Positions 1-7,765 of a DNA stretch of 13,812 nucleotides are shown here, piece after piece. The position numbers and the translations under genes were made by a program. The notes beneath the pieces are model-generated. The model did no database searches. It saw only the letters and a program-made list of their open reading frames with translations, and was not told where the DNA came from. The first letter of the stretch is position 1. The number at the start of each line of letters is the position of its first letter. The stretch comes from an uncultured Clostridia bacterium (GTDB lineage Bacteria; Bacillota_A; Clostridia; TANB77; CAG-508): positions 1 through 13,812 of the forward strand of contig CANPZA010000029.1 in NCBI GenBank assembly GCA_947588915.1. The letters are read 5' to 3'.

Positions 1-249
1 ATATTTCCTTAATTCTTCTTGTAATTGAGTTTCAGTTATTTCTTTTCCTTTACTGTCTACCTTTGCTGAATTATATGATAACTTTATTTGTTCTTTTTGA
101 GTTGCTTCATTTGTTTCATCTCCTGCTGTGACTGCTTGATTTAATATTCCCTCATCTCCTGTTAATGTTGCAATTGATATTCCCGCTAGTATTAAAAGTA
201 CTATTATTGTTATCACTAATGCAATTAATGTAATTCCTTTGTTTCTCAT
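1..249 (-). CDS. Pilin-like protein type B, 5' part only (runs off the left edge)
   Basis: This is the N-terminal 83 codons of a third type B pilin-like gene; the rest lies beyond the left edge. It is identical to the matching part of the type B gene that starts at 2933. The start is placed at the ATG of MRNKGITL because GGAGG lies 7 bases before it; an ATG five codons upstream (264) actually overlaps that ribosome site. The protein has a five-residue leader ending in Gly, then a hydrophobic helix starting ITLIALV, as in class III (prepilin peptidase) signals. The usual Glu at mature position 5 is Ala. It is expected to be processed and to sit in the membrane or a pilus-like fibre; the function is inferred from the signal only. 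Confidence 0.85.
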   Translation of the reverse strand, partial: MRNKGITLIALVITIIVLLILAGISIATLTGDEGILNQAVTAGDETNEATQKEQIKLSYNSAKVDSKGKEITETQLQEELRKY

Positions 250-279
250 TTGTTTTTCCTCCATTTTTTATTTATTCTA

Positions 280-308
280 ATTTTATTTAATCAATATTTT
301 TATGTCAA
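280..308 (-). promoter_or_regulatory. Sigma-A-type promoter of the partial type B pilin gene
   Basis: On the minus strand TTGACA (303-308) is followed after exactly 17 bases by TAAAAT (280-285), about 30 bases before the start codon. The same arrangement precedes three other pilin genes in the array. Confidence 0.8.
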
Positions 309-399
309 TAACTAAATATATATTTTTTTTCTAAGCATAAAAACATTTATAAACAATTATTTATTATTTATTTTATACCTTTAATAACTAATTGTAACA

Positions 400-413
400 T
401 TAACTTGAGTTAA
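400..413. repeat. Short inverted repeat between pilin genes
   Basis: TTAACT-TG-AGTTAA, with 6-base arms, sits about 10 bases after the end of the type A gene. It recurs at 1737-1750, 3084-3097 and 4421-4434, always just after a pilin stop codon. No T-run follows it, so it is not a typical terminator. An operator or a recombination remnant is possible. Confidence 0.4.
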
Positions 414-422
414 TTATTCTTA

Positions 423-1584
423 TTATATTCCTAATTCATAAGCAGTTTTTTCACTTTTTCCATCTCCACCTGTTATTTTAGCATCAGGTGATAGAAGAAA
501 AATCGGGCGTAGACCAGCCTCAGGACTAATAGCTTTTAACTTACCGACTTCTATAAATCAAACAAACAGTAGATCCCGCGTTACCATCATTCGGCGTTAG
601 CTGATCCGCAGCAAAAGCGGTAACAGAGGATGCACTTAGAACTATCCTACGAGCTCTCCAAGAATCATCAGTAGCTCTTAAATTTAAAACTTTTATTGTA
701 TTTACATCATCATTTGTATAATCATAATTAGGTTTAAATTTATTATTTAATGTTGAAAAATATTCATATTCATTTGAATAATCTGTTGTAGTAGTATCTG
801 CTTGAAATTTTCCTTCTTCTAAAATAGGATTACTTCCAAAACATCTCGCATCTGTTACTACTTTATCTGTTCCTAACATATGTTCTTTTGCTTTTTTATT
901 TAATGTATCTACTAATTCATTGTATGATGCTGCTGCATGTTTAAATTGTTCTAAAGTACTCCCTTCTTCAAATGTAAAAATATCATCTTCATTATTCCAA
1001 TCAAAATCTGCTGCTTCAACCATATCATCTTCATACCCTAATTTAACATTTTCTACATTATCTGCTGATATTATTTGTAATCCATGTGTTTCATCATTAT
1101 ATAATACTCTACATGTTATTCCATTATATTCTACATATGGACTTTTTTCATAATCTTCTGTTCCACTTTCATTCGTTTTTAACACTTCTTTTGCTAACTT
1201 TCCCTCTACCTGTGAATTCTCTTGTGTATTTGTTGGTCCTTCTATTGTTCCATCTTTCTTTACTGTATATGTATTTCCATTTGTAAATGTAACTTTGAAA
1301 TTTTCTCCTTCTACTACTACTGTTGCACCACTATCATATTTTCTTAATTCTTCCTGTAATTTTTCTGCCTCTATTGCTTTACCTTTACTATCTAGCTTTG
1401 CTGCATTATATGCTAATCCTATTTCATCTTTTTCTGTCCCATTGTCTTGTGCTTTTCTTGCATCTGTTGTTTTTGTTAGTATTCCTTCATCTCCTGTTAA
1501 TGTCGCAATTGATATTCCCGCTAATATTAAAAGCACTATTATTGTTATCACTAATGCAATTAATGTAATTCCTTTGTTTTTCAT
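423..1584 (-). CDS. Pilin-like surface protein type A (copy 1), one CGG +1 frameshift
   Basis: This encodes a 386-residue exported pilin-like protein when one +1 shift at CGG (544-546) is allowed. Without the shift, translation stops right after CGG and the last 40 residues are lost. Those residues contain GLRPIFLLSP and ITGGDG, a tail I recognise from clostridial pilin-like/DUF6273-type proteins. Residues 1-5 (MKNKG) are a class III leader; residues 6-28 form the hydrophobic helix, with Ala instead of Glu at mature position 5. The middle holds YNGITCRVLYN and LQIISADNVENV blocks. The start is the ATG at 1584, with GGAGG 7 bases before it; an ATG five codons upstream is part of that ribosome site. 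A promoter lies at 1616-1644. It is identical to the copy at 3107-4268. It probably forms or decorates a surface fibre; the ligand is unknown. Confidence 0.85.
544..546 (-). other. CGG +1 frameshift site in pilin A copy 1
   Basis: The in-frame codons are AGT CGG TAA. Skipping C gives AGT GGT AAG and continues for 40 residues through the conserved RPIFLLSP tail. The created residue is the Gly of an S-G pair that is also present in type B. Confidence 0.85.
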
Positions 1585-1615
1585 TTGTTTTTCCTCCATT
1601 TTTTTATTTATTATA

Positions 1616-1644
1616 ATTTTATTTAATCAATATTTTTATGTCAA
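1616..1644 (-). promoter_or_regulatory. Promoter of pilin A copy 1
   Basis: TTGACA (1639-1644) and TAAAAT (1616-1621) on the minus strand have a 17-base spacer, about 30 bases before the start. Confidence 0.8.
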
Positions 1645-1736
1645 TAACTAAATATATATATTTTTTTCTAACCATAAAAACATTTATAAACAATTATTTA
1701 TTACTTATTTTATACCTTTAATAACTAATTGTAACA

Positions 1737-1750
1737 TTAACTTGAGTTAA
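1737..1750. repeat. Short inverted repeat after pilin B copy 1
   Basis: This is the same TTAACT-TG-AGTTAA element as at 400-413, placed just after the stop of the type B gene. Confidence 0.4.
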
Positions 1751-1761
1751 TGATATTTTAA

Positions 1762-2933
1762 TTATATTCCTAATTCATAAGCCGTTTTTTCACTTTTCCC
1801 ATCTCCACCTGTTATTTTAGCATCAGTTGATAGAAGAAAAATAGGGCGTATACCAGCTTCAAGACTATTAGCTTTTATCTCACCGACTACTAAAAATTTG
1901 ACATATCGTCTCTACCCCGATTTCTTCATCTGGCCACAAGAAGTCACCGAAGAAGACCTGTATTGCTTGAATTACTCAAAACACTTCTTCTAGCCATCCA
2001 AGTATTAGTAGAAGCCCTTAAATTTAAAACTTCTATTGTATTTACATCATAATTTTTATAATTATAATTAGGTTTAAATTTATTATTAAATGTTGAAAAA
2101 TAATCATATTTATTTGAATAATCTGTTGTAGTAGTATCTGCTTGGAATTTTCCTTCTTCTAAGATAGGATTACTTCCAAAACTTCTTGCATCTGTTACTA
2201 CTTTATCTGTTACTGACATATGTTCTTTTGCTTTTTCATTTAATGTATCTACTGATCTATTGTATGATGCTGCTGCATGTTTAAATTGTTCTAAACTATC
2301 TTCACTGTCAAATATAAAACTATCATCATTATCCAAATCAAAATCCCAATCAAAATCTACTGCTGTAACTTTATCATCTTCATACCCTAATTTAACATTT
2401 TCTACATTATCTGCTGATATTATTTGTAATCCATGTGTTTCATCATTATATAATACTCTACATGTTATTCCATTATATTTTACATATGGACTTTTTTCAT
2501 AATCTTCTGTTCCACTTTCATTCGTTTTTAACACTTCTGTTGCTAATTTTCCTACTTTTGATGAATCCTCTTGTGTATTTGTTGGTCCTTCTATTGTTCC
2601 ATCTTTCTTTAATGTATATATATTTCCGTTTGTAAATTTTATTTTGAAATTTTCTCCATCTTTTGTTACTTCTGCACCACTATCATATTTCCTTAATTCT
2701 TCTTGTAATTGAGTTTCAGTTATTTCTTTTCCTTTACTGTCTACCTTTGCTGAATTATATGATAACTTTATTTGTTCTTTTTGAGTTGCTTCATTTGTTT
2801 CATCTCCTGCTGTGACTGCTTGATTTAATATTCCCTCATCTCCTGTTAATGTTGCAATTGATATTCCCGCTAGTATTAAAAGTACTATTATTGTTATCAC
2901 TAATGCAATTAATGTAATTCCTTTGTTTCTCAT
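1762..2933 (-). CDS. Pilin-like surface protein type B (copy 1), two CGG +1 frameshifts
   Basis: This encodes 389 residues when +1 shifts at two CGG codons (1947-1949 and 1883-1885) are allowed. Frame 0 stops at TGA directly after the first CGG. The next frame runs 21 codons (GDFLWPD to FSS) and stops at TGA after the second CGG. The third frame gives the 40-residue tail with GIRPIFLLST and ITGGDG. With both shifts the last 95 residues align with type A without a gap, a strong sign that the shifts are real. The N-terminus is a class III leader MRNKG followed by ITLIALV. The start at 2933 has GGAGG 7 bases upstream. The promoter is at 2964-2992. It probably makes a secreted or surface pilin-like protein paired with type A in each repeat. 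Confidence 0.85.
1883..1885 (-). other. CGG +1 frameshift site 2 in pilin B copy 1
   Basis: The codons are AGT CGG TGA; skipping C gives AGT GGT GAG and leads into the conserved C-terminal tail. The position matches the single type A site exactly. Confidence 0.85.
1947..1949 (-). other. CGG +1 frameshift site 1 in pilin B copy 1
   Basis: The codons are CTT CGG TGA; skipping C gives CTT GGT GAC and opens 21 more codons. Type A has Ala at this aligned position, so it needs no shift here. Confidence 0.8.
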
Positions 2934-2963
2934 TTGTTTTTCCTCCATTTTTTATTTATTCTA

Positions 2964-2992
2964 ATTTTATTTAATCAATATTTTTATGTCAA
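2964..2992 (-). promoter_or_regulatory. Promoter of pilin B copy 1
   Basis: TTGACA (2987-2992) and TAAAAT (2964-2969) have a 17-base spacer; this is a repeat of the 280-308 element. Confidence 0.8.
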
Positions 2993-3083
2993 TAACTAAA
3001 TATATATTTTTTTTCTAAGCATAAAAACATTTATAAACAATTATTTATTATTTATTTTATACCTTTAATAACTAATTGTAACA

Positions 3084-3097
3084 TTAACTTGAGTTAA
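3084..3097. repeat. Short inverted repeat after pilin A copy 2
   Basis: TTAACT-TG-AGTTAA, as at 400-413, just downstream of the type A stop codon. Confidence 0.4.
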
Positions 3098-3106
3098 TTA
3101 TTCTTA

Positions 3107-4268
3107 TTATATTCCTAATTCATAAGCAGTTTTTTCACTTTTTCCATCTCCACCTGTTATTTTAGCATCAGGTGATAGAAGAAAAATCGGGCGTAGACCA
3201 GCCTCAGGACTAATAGCTTTTAACTTACCGACTTCTATAAATCAAACAAACAGTAGATCCCGCGTTACCATCATTCGGCGTTAGCTGATCCGCAGCAAAA
3301 GCGGTAACAGAGGATGCACTTAGAACTATCCTACGAGCTCTCCAAGAATCATCAGTAGCTCTTAAATTTAAAACTTTTATTGTATTTACATCATCATTTG
3401 TATAATCATAATTAGGTTTAAATTTATTATTTAATGTTGAAAAATATTCATATTCATTTGAATAATCTGTTGTAGTAGTATCTGCTTGAAATTTTCCTTC
3501 TTCTAAAATAGGATTACTTCCAAAACATCTCGCATCTGTTACTACTTTATCTGTTCCTAACATATGTTCTTTTGCTTTTTTATTTAATGTATCTACTAAT
3601 TCATTGTATGATGCTGCTGCATGTTTAAATTGTTCTAAAGTACTCCCTTCTTCAAATGTAAAAATATCATCTTCATTATTCCAATCAAAATCTGCTGCTT
3701 CAACCATATCATCTTCATACCCTAATTTAACATTTTCTACATTATCTGCTGATATTATTTGTAATCCATGTGTTTCATCATTATATAATACTCTACATGT
3801 TATTCCATTATATTCTACATATGGACTTTTTTCATAATCTTCTGTTCCACTTTCATTCGTTTTTAACACTTCTTTTGCTAACTTTCCCTCTACCTGTGAA
3901 TTCTCTTGTGTATTTGTTGGTCCTTCTATTGTTCCATCTTTCTTTACTGTATATGTATTTCCATTTGTAAATGTAACTTTGAAATTTTCTCCTTCTACTA
4001 CTACTGTTGCACCACTATCATATTTTCTTAATTCTTCCTGTAATTTTTCTGCCTCTATTGCTTTACCTTTACTATCTAGCTTTGCTGCATTATATGCTAA
4101 TCCTATTTCATCTTTTTCTGTCCCATTGTCTTGTGCTTTTCTTGCATCTGTTGTTTTTGTTAGTATTCCTTCATCTCCTGTTAATGTCGCAATTGATATT
4201 CCCGCTAATATTAAAAGCACTATTATTGTTATCACTAATGCAATTAATGTAATTCCTTTGTTTTTCAT
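3107..4268 (-). CDS. Pilin-like surface protein type A (copy 2), one CGG +1 frameshift
   Basis: This is a copy of the gene at 423-1584 with an identical predicted protein of 386 residues. The shift site is CGG at 3228-3230. It carries the same leader MKNKG, hydrophobic helix ITLIALVITIIVLL and C-terminal GLRPIFLLSP/ITGGDG tail. Its own promoter is at 4300-4328, and the ribosome site GGAGG lies 7 bases before the ATG at 4268. It lies 162 bases downstream of the rightmost type B gene, so it may be both read through and separately initiated. Perfect conservation of the frame break between copies says little by itself, because the duplication looks recent. Confidence 0.85.
3228..3230 (-). other. 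CGG +1 frameshift site in pilin A copy 2
   Basis: AGT CGG TAA is read as AGT GGT AAG after skipping C; duplicate of the site at 544-546. Confidence 0.85.
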
Positions 4269-4299
4269 TTGTTTTTCCTCCATTTTTTTATTTATTATA

Positions 4300-4328
4300 A
4301 TTTTATTTAATCAATATTTTTATGTCAA
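4300..4328 (-). promoter_or_regulatory. Promoter of pilin A copy 2
   Basis: TTGACA (4323-4328) and TAAAAT (4300-4305) with 17 bases between; duplicate of 1616-1644. Confidence 0.8.
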
Positions 4329-4420
4329 TAACTAAATATATATATTTTTTTCTAACCATAAAAACATTTATAAACAATTATTTATTACTTATTTTATACC
4401 TTTAATAACTAATTGTAACA

Positions 4421-4434
4421 TTAACTTGAGTTAA
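4421..4434. repeat. Short inverted repeat after pilin B copy 2
   Basis: TTAACT-TG-AGTTAA, fourth occurrence, just after the type B stop. Confidence 0.4.
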
Positions 4435-4445
4435 TGATATTTTAA

Positions 4446-5632
4446 TTATATTCCTAATTCATAAGCCGTTTTTTCACTTTTCCCATCTCCACCTGTTATT
4501 TTAGCATCAGTTGATAGAAGAAAAATAGGGCGTATACCAGCTTCAAGACTATTAGCTTTTATCTCACCGACTACTAAAAATTTGACATATCGTCTCTACC
4601 CCGATTTCTTCATCTGGCCACAAGAAGTCACCGAAGAAGACCTGTATTGCTTGAATTACTCAAAACACTTCTTCTAGCCATCCAAGTATTAGTAGAAGCC
4701 CTTAAATTTAAAACTTCTATTGTATTTACATCATAATTTTTATAATTATAATTAGGTTTAAATTTATTATTAAATGTTGAAAAATAATCATATTTATTTG
4801 AATAATCTGTTGTAGTAGTATCTGCTTGGAATTTTCCTTCTTCTAAGATAGGATTACTTCCAAAACTTCTTGCATCTGTTACTACTTTATCTGTTACTGA
4901 CATATGTTCTTTTGCTTTTTCATTTAATGTATCTACTGATCTATTGTATGATGCTGCTGCATGTTTAAATTGTTCTAAACTATCTTCACTGTCAAATATA
5001 AAACTATCATCATTATCCAAATCAAAATCCCAATCAAAATCTACTGCTGTAACTTTATCATCTTCATACCCTAATTTAACATTTTCTACATTATCTGCTG
5101 ATATTATTTGTAATCCATGTGTTTCATCATTATATAATACTCTACATGTTATTCCATTATATTTTACATATGGACTTTTTTCATAATCTTCTGTTCCACT
5201 TTCATTCGTTTTTAACACTTCTGTTGCTAATTTTCCTACTTTTGATGAATCCTCTTGTGTATTTGTTGGTCCTTCTATTGTTCCATCTTTCTTTAATGTA
5301 TATATATTTCCGTTTGTAAATTTTATTTTGAAATTTTCTCCATCTTTTGTTACTTCTGCACCACTATCATATTTCCTTAATTCTTCTTGTAATTGAGTTT
5401 CAGTTATTTCTTTTCCTTTACTGTCTACCTTTGCTGAATTATATGCTAATCCTATTTGATCTTTTTGCGTTCCCTTGTTTTGTGCATTTCTTGCATCTGT
5501 TGTTTTTGTTAGTATTCCTTCATCCCCTGTTAATGTTGCAATTGATATTCCTGCTAATATTAAAAGTACTATTATTGTTATCACTAATGCAATTAGTGTA
5601 ATTCCTTTGTTTTTCTTTGTTTGTTTATTCAT
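4446..5632 (-). CDS. Pilin-like surface protein type B (copy 2, chimeric N-terminus), two CGG +1 frameshifts
   Basis: This is the promoter-proximal gene of the array, 394 residues with shifts at CGG 4631-4633 and 4567-4569. From about residue 63 on it is identical to the other type B protein. Residues 1-62 differ: the leader is longer (MNKQTKKNKG) and the segment after the helix (TKTTDAR, AQ, IGLAYN) resembles type A, not type B. The gene is therefore a mosaic, with the junction near 5445. The start at 5632 is well supported by GGGAGG 7 bases upstream. It has a distinct promoter at 5690-5718. The class III signal G-ITLIALV again has Ala at mature position 5. The role is presumably surface fibre or adhesin; no enzymatic motif is visible. 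Confidence 0.85.
4567..4569 (-). other. CGG +1 frameshift site 2 in pilin B copy 2
   Basis: AGT CGG TGA is read as AGT GGT GAG; duplicate of 1883-1885. Confidence 0.85.
4631..4633 (-). other. CGG +1 frameshift site 1 in pilin B copy 2
   Basis: CTT CGG TGA is read as CTT GGT GAC; duplicate of 1947-1949. Confidence 0.8.
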
Positions 5633-5689
5633 TAATATTCCTCCCTTTTCTTTTGATTATGTAATTTTTGCTTTACTTCTTTACATCAC

Positions 5690-5718
5690 ATTTTAACATA
5701 TACTTTCTTCTTTTTCAA
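5690..5718 (-). promoter_or_regulatory. Promoter at the head of the pilin array
   Basis: On the minus strand TTGAAA (5713-5718), a 17-base spacer and TAAAAT (5690-5695) lie about 58 bases before the start. A TG one base before the -10 makes it an extended -10 promoter. Its sequence context differs from the repeated internal promoters, so this gene may be controlled differently. Confidence 0.75.
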
Positions 5719-5784
5719 TATTTATTTAAAATGTAACATAATTGTAATATTCCACATTTTTCTACATTATTTTACTTAAATATC

Positions 5785-5813
5785 TTTACTTTTTATTGTA
5801 TTTATATTAGAAT
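5785..5813 (+). promoter_or_regulatory. Possible promoter of the small membrane protein
   Basis: TTTACT (5785-5790), a 17-base spacer and TAGAAT (5808-5813) lie upstream of the gene at 5888. Downstream of it, ACTCC (5814-5818) and GGAGT (5835-5839) could pair in the leader RNA. The match to consensus is moderate. Confidence 0.45.
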
Positions 5814-5887
5814 ACTCCCTAGAAATCTCCTTATGGAGTTAATATATAGTAACTATATAACAATTGTTTTTAGGAAAGAGGTTAATG

Positions 5888-6355
5888 ATGAGTGATTTAA
5901 GAGCAAAAACAAGGAAAAAGAAACGGAATAGGCGCAATCTAGAAAAAGATTCTATCATTGCAACAATTATTACAGGCATAATATTAGTATTAGCAATTAT
6001 AACTTCTAATATTATAGTACCTACAAATAATAATTTAAAATTATTTGCATTAGGAATAGTAGTTGTTGTAATGATTATATCTGGTGTACTGTTTATAATC
6101 TTTTTGGAGATTTTTTTAATTCAGTATATATCTCGAAAATCTCAAAATGCAAAGATAAAAAAAGTACAAAGAAAATTATCATCAACACAATTTACTGAAG
6201 TAGCACTAAAAAATTGGAATAATGACATAATTCCAGTTCAAAAAGTACACTGTTTAGCTAAAATTGGTAAAGACGGTAAAATTGTCTATAGAATTCGTGT
6301 CTATTATGAAGGAAAAATAAGCACAAATTCCTTCTTGAATTTTTTTAAAGTTTAA
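5888..6355 (+). CDS. Small two-helix membrane protein of unknown function
   Basis: This encodes 155 residues that I do not assign to a family. The N-terminus is very basic (RAKTRKKKRNRRN). Two hydrophobic helices follow, at about residues 22-44 and 52-78, then a soluble C-terminal half that may form a small beta-rich domain (CLAKIGKDGKIVYRIRVYYEG). The start at 5888 is chosen for the AGGAAAGAGG site 6 bases upstream; the ATG at 5885 is an alternative. Codon 13 is CGG (5924-5926). Unlike the other in-frame CGG codons of the window it must be read as a normal triplet, since a +1 shift would hit TAG after five codons. It is therefore the one exception to the CGG rule seen here. The gene converges on 6410-7358, with a shared terminator between them. 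Confidence 0.75.
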   Translation: MSDLRAKTRKKKRNRRNLEKDSIIATIITGIILVLAIITSNIIVPTNNNLKLFALGIVVVVMIISGVLFIIFLEIFLIQYISRKSQNAKIKKVQRKLSSTQFTEVALKNWNNDIIPVQKVHCLAKIGKDGKIVYRIRVYYEGKISTNSFLNFFKV

Positions 6356-6366
6356 AAAATCATTCT

Positions 6367-6399
6367 AACCTGAACATTTCAAGATGAAACGTTCAGGTT
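6367..6399. terminator. Bidirectional rho-independent terminator
   Basis: AACCTGAAC (6367-6375) pairs perfectly with GTTCAGGTT (6391-6399). An inner TTTC/GAAA extends the stem past one A-C mismatch, leaving a 5-base loop. A T-rich run follows on the plus strand, and TTTTTT follows the stem on the minus strand. It sits between the convergent genes ending at 6355 and 6410. Confidence 0.85.
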
Positions 6400-6409
6400 T
6401 TCACTTTAT

Positions 6410-7358
6410 TTACATTTTACTAATTTCCTGTAATAAATTTTTATATTTTATCAAAAATACTTCTTTATCTTTTAGGCTAACAGCATTTTGTAATTCATTT
6501 ATCATTATATATCCTTTACTTATATTAGACTGTTTATATTGTTCTATATCTGTAGTAGTCAATAATTTTGAATATACATTTATAGCTGTTTTAATATCAT
6601 TAGAAATTTCATCCCAATTTTCTGTATCTAATTTTGAATATCCCTTAAAAATATTTGCTTTCGTTTCTACCAAAGTAGTATATAATTCTTCTTGCTCTGA
6701 ACTTCTTAGAAACTTAGGTAAATAATCATATATTTTTGTTAGCTGATTCAATGTATCTTTACTATTTTCATCTTTAACTATTGTAGTTAAATTATCATAT
6801 TCTTTATTAAAATTTAAAATATCTTCTTGATTTATATTATTTAATTGATATAAATCCATTGTAATAGAAGGCAAATCATTATATAAATTTTCTACTTCGA
6901 TTTTAATACTATCCCAATTTACTTCATCACTATTATTTGTCAAAATATCATTTGATTTTAATTCAAACATTTCTTGTGATTTACCTTGTTGTCCTTCTCC
7001 AGACTTACTTGACTCAGAACCTGATGATTTTTGTGATTGACTATCTGTACTGCTACCACTACCTCCACCTTGAGAGCCTTCAGATTCTCCTCCTCCTTGT
7101 CCGACCACTTTCTGAAGAATTATTTTGAGTAGTCTCCTTTGAAGTCTCTGTAGTAACAATATTAAAATCACTAATTTTTATATTGTTCATAGTATTAAAT
7201 AAATTTATTAATTTTGTCTCTACAAATTTAATTTCAGAAAAAACTTTTTCTTTTTGAGTCTCTCCTTCATCTTTACTTGCATTTGTATAAATAGTAAGAG
7301 ATAATACTACAACAATTACTGTTAATAAAATATATCCTATTCTTTTTAAATTTTTCAA
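6410..7358 (-). CDS. Exported protein with Gly/Ser-rich linker, one CGG +1 frameshift
   Basis: This encodes 315 residues after one +1 shift at CGG (7101-7103). The N-terminus (basic MKNLKRIGY then ILLTVIVVVLSLTIYTNA) is a signal peptide or membrane anchor without a lipobox Cys. Residues about 70-130 form a low-complexity Thr/Asn/Ser/Gly/Gln linker. The rest is an alpha-helical domain (ENLYNDLPSITMDLYQ and similar heptads) that I do not recognise. The start is TTG at 7358, supported by AGGAGGG about 7 bases before it. In frame 0 the Gly-rich linker is interrupted after GGT by CGG and degrades into RTRRRRI-stop; skipping C gives GQGGGESEG and the open frame. The shift here involves no adjacent stop codon. 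The role is unknown; it is likely an extracytoplasmic, membrane-anchored protein. Confidence 0.8.
7101..7103 (-). other. CGG +1 frameshift site in the Gly-rich exported protein
   Basis: GGT CGG ACA is read as GGT GGA CAA after skipping C, turning a short Arg-rich dead end into a continuing Gly-rich linker. Confidence 0.85.
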
Positions 7359-7482
7359 AATTAAACCCTCCTATTATTTTTGTATTTTTTCTATTATTTA
7401 CATTTTTATTTTACTTTATTCTATGTATAAATTTTATTATATTTTTTATACTATAAATAAAAGATTATTTTAGGAGATTTAA

Positions 7483-7764
7483 ATGTCAGTAAGTGTTAAT
7501 TTATATAGTAAACAAAAAGGAGAGCTAAATAAATTTTTAAGTAAATTTTATAATACAAGCTTTAATTTACATGATTCCTTAAATTGGGAAAAAAAATATG
7601 CCAATCCTATTGAATTGGCTGAAATAATTGGTACATTTATAGATAATTTAGAAGATTATAATTTAAGTATGTGGATTTGTTTAGACAAAGATGTATTTAT
7701 ACACATAACAGAAGAAAACGCTGATGATATTATAAAATATCTATATGAGCGTTTCCCATATTAA
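7483..7764 (+). CDS. Small conserved-looking protein of unknown function
   Basis: This encodes 93 residues, soluble and rich in aromatic and acidic residues (NLHDSLNWEKKYANP, YNLSMWICLDKDVFIHI). I do not recognise the family. The start at 7483 has AGGAG 6 bases upstream. It contains no CGG codon. It is convergent with dtd, its stop lying one base from the dtd stop. It starts 124 bases from the divergent exported-protein gene, across a very AT-rich spacer that presumably holds both promoters, although I could not fix either one. Confidence 0.7.
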   Translation: MSVSVNLYSKQKGELNKFLSKFYNTSFNLHDSLNWEKKYANPIELAEIIGTFIDNLEDYNLSMWICLDKDVFIHITEENADDIIKYLYERFPY

Positions 7765-7765
7765 T

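Larger units (their letters stand above)
1..2684. repeat. Tandem 2684-bp repeat unit, copy 1
   Basis: Position 1 matches position 2685 and the match holds across the whole unit, as far as I could compare by eye. The unit contains the start of one type B gene, a complete type A gene and the body of the next type B gene. Because the window begins inside a B gene, the array continues to the left. Such high identity, including intergenic DNA, points to recent duplication or continuing homogenisation. Confidence 0.9.
2685..5445. repeat. Tandem 2684-bp repeat, copy 2 plus 77 bases of a third unit
   Basis: Bases 2685-5368 repeat 1-2684, and 5369-5445 repeat the first 77 bases again. Identity stops abruptly after 5445, inside the N-terminal region of the rightmost type B gene. 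This right boundary marks where the duplicated unit joins a different 5' end. Confidence 0.9.

Noticed and set aside
1585..1599. Pilin start at the upstream ATG (MEEKQM)
   Set aside because: That ATG overlaps GGAGG, which is the ribosome site for the ATG five codons later; the shorter leader is usual for such pilins.
920..1651. Plus-strand open frames opposite the pilin genes
   Set aside because: They are antisense shadows of low-complexity AT-rich codons, lack ribosome sites, and encode Leu/Ser/His-rich nonsense repeated with each copy.
6410..7171. Separate gene starting MILILLLQRLQRR
   Set aside because: Its first 23 codons are the wrong frame of the exported protein upstream of the CGG shift. 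No ribosome site precedes it, and the signal peptide belongs to the frame starting at 7358.
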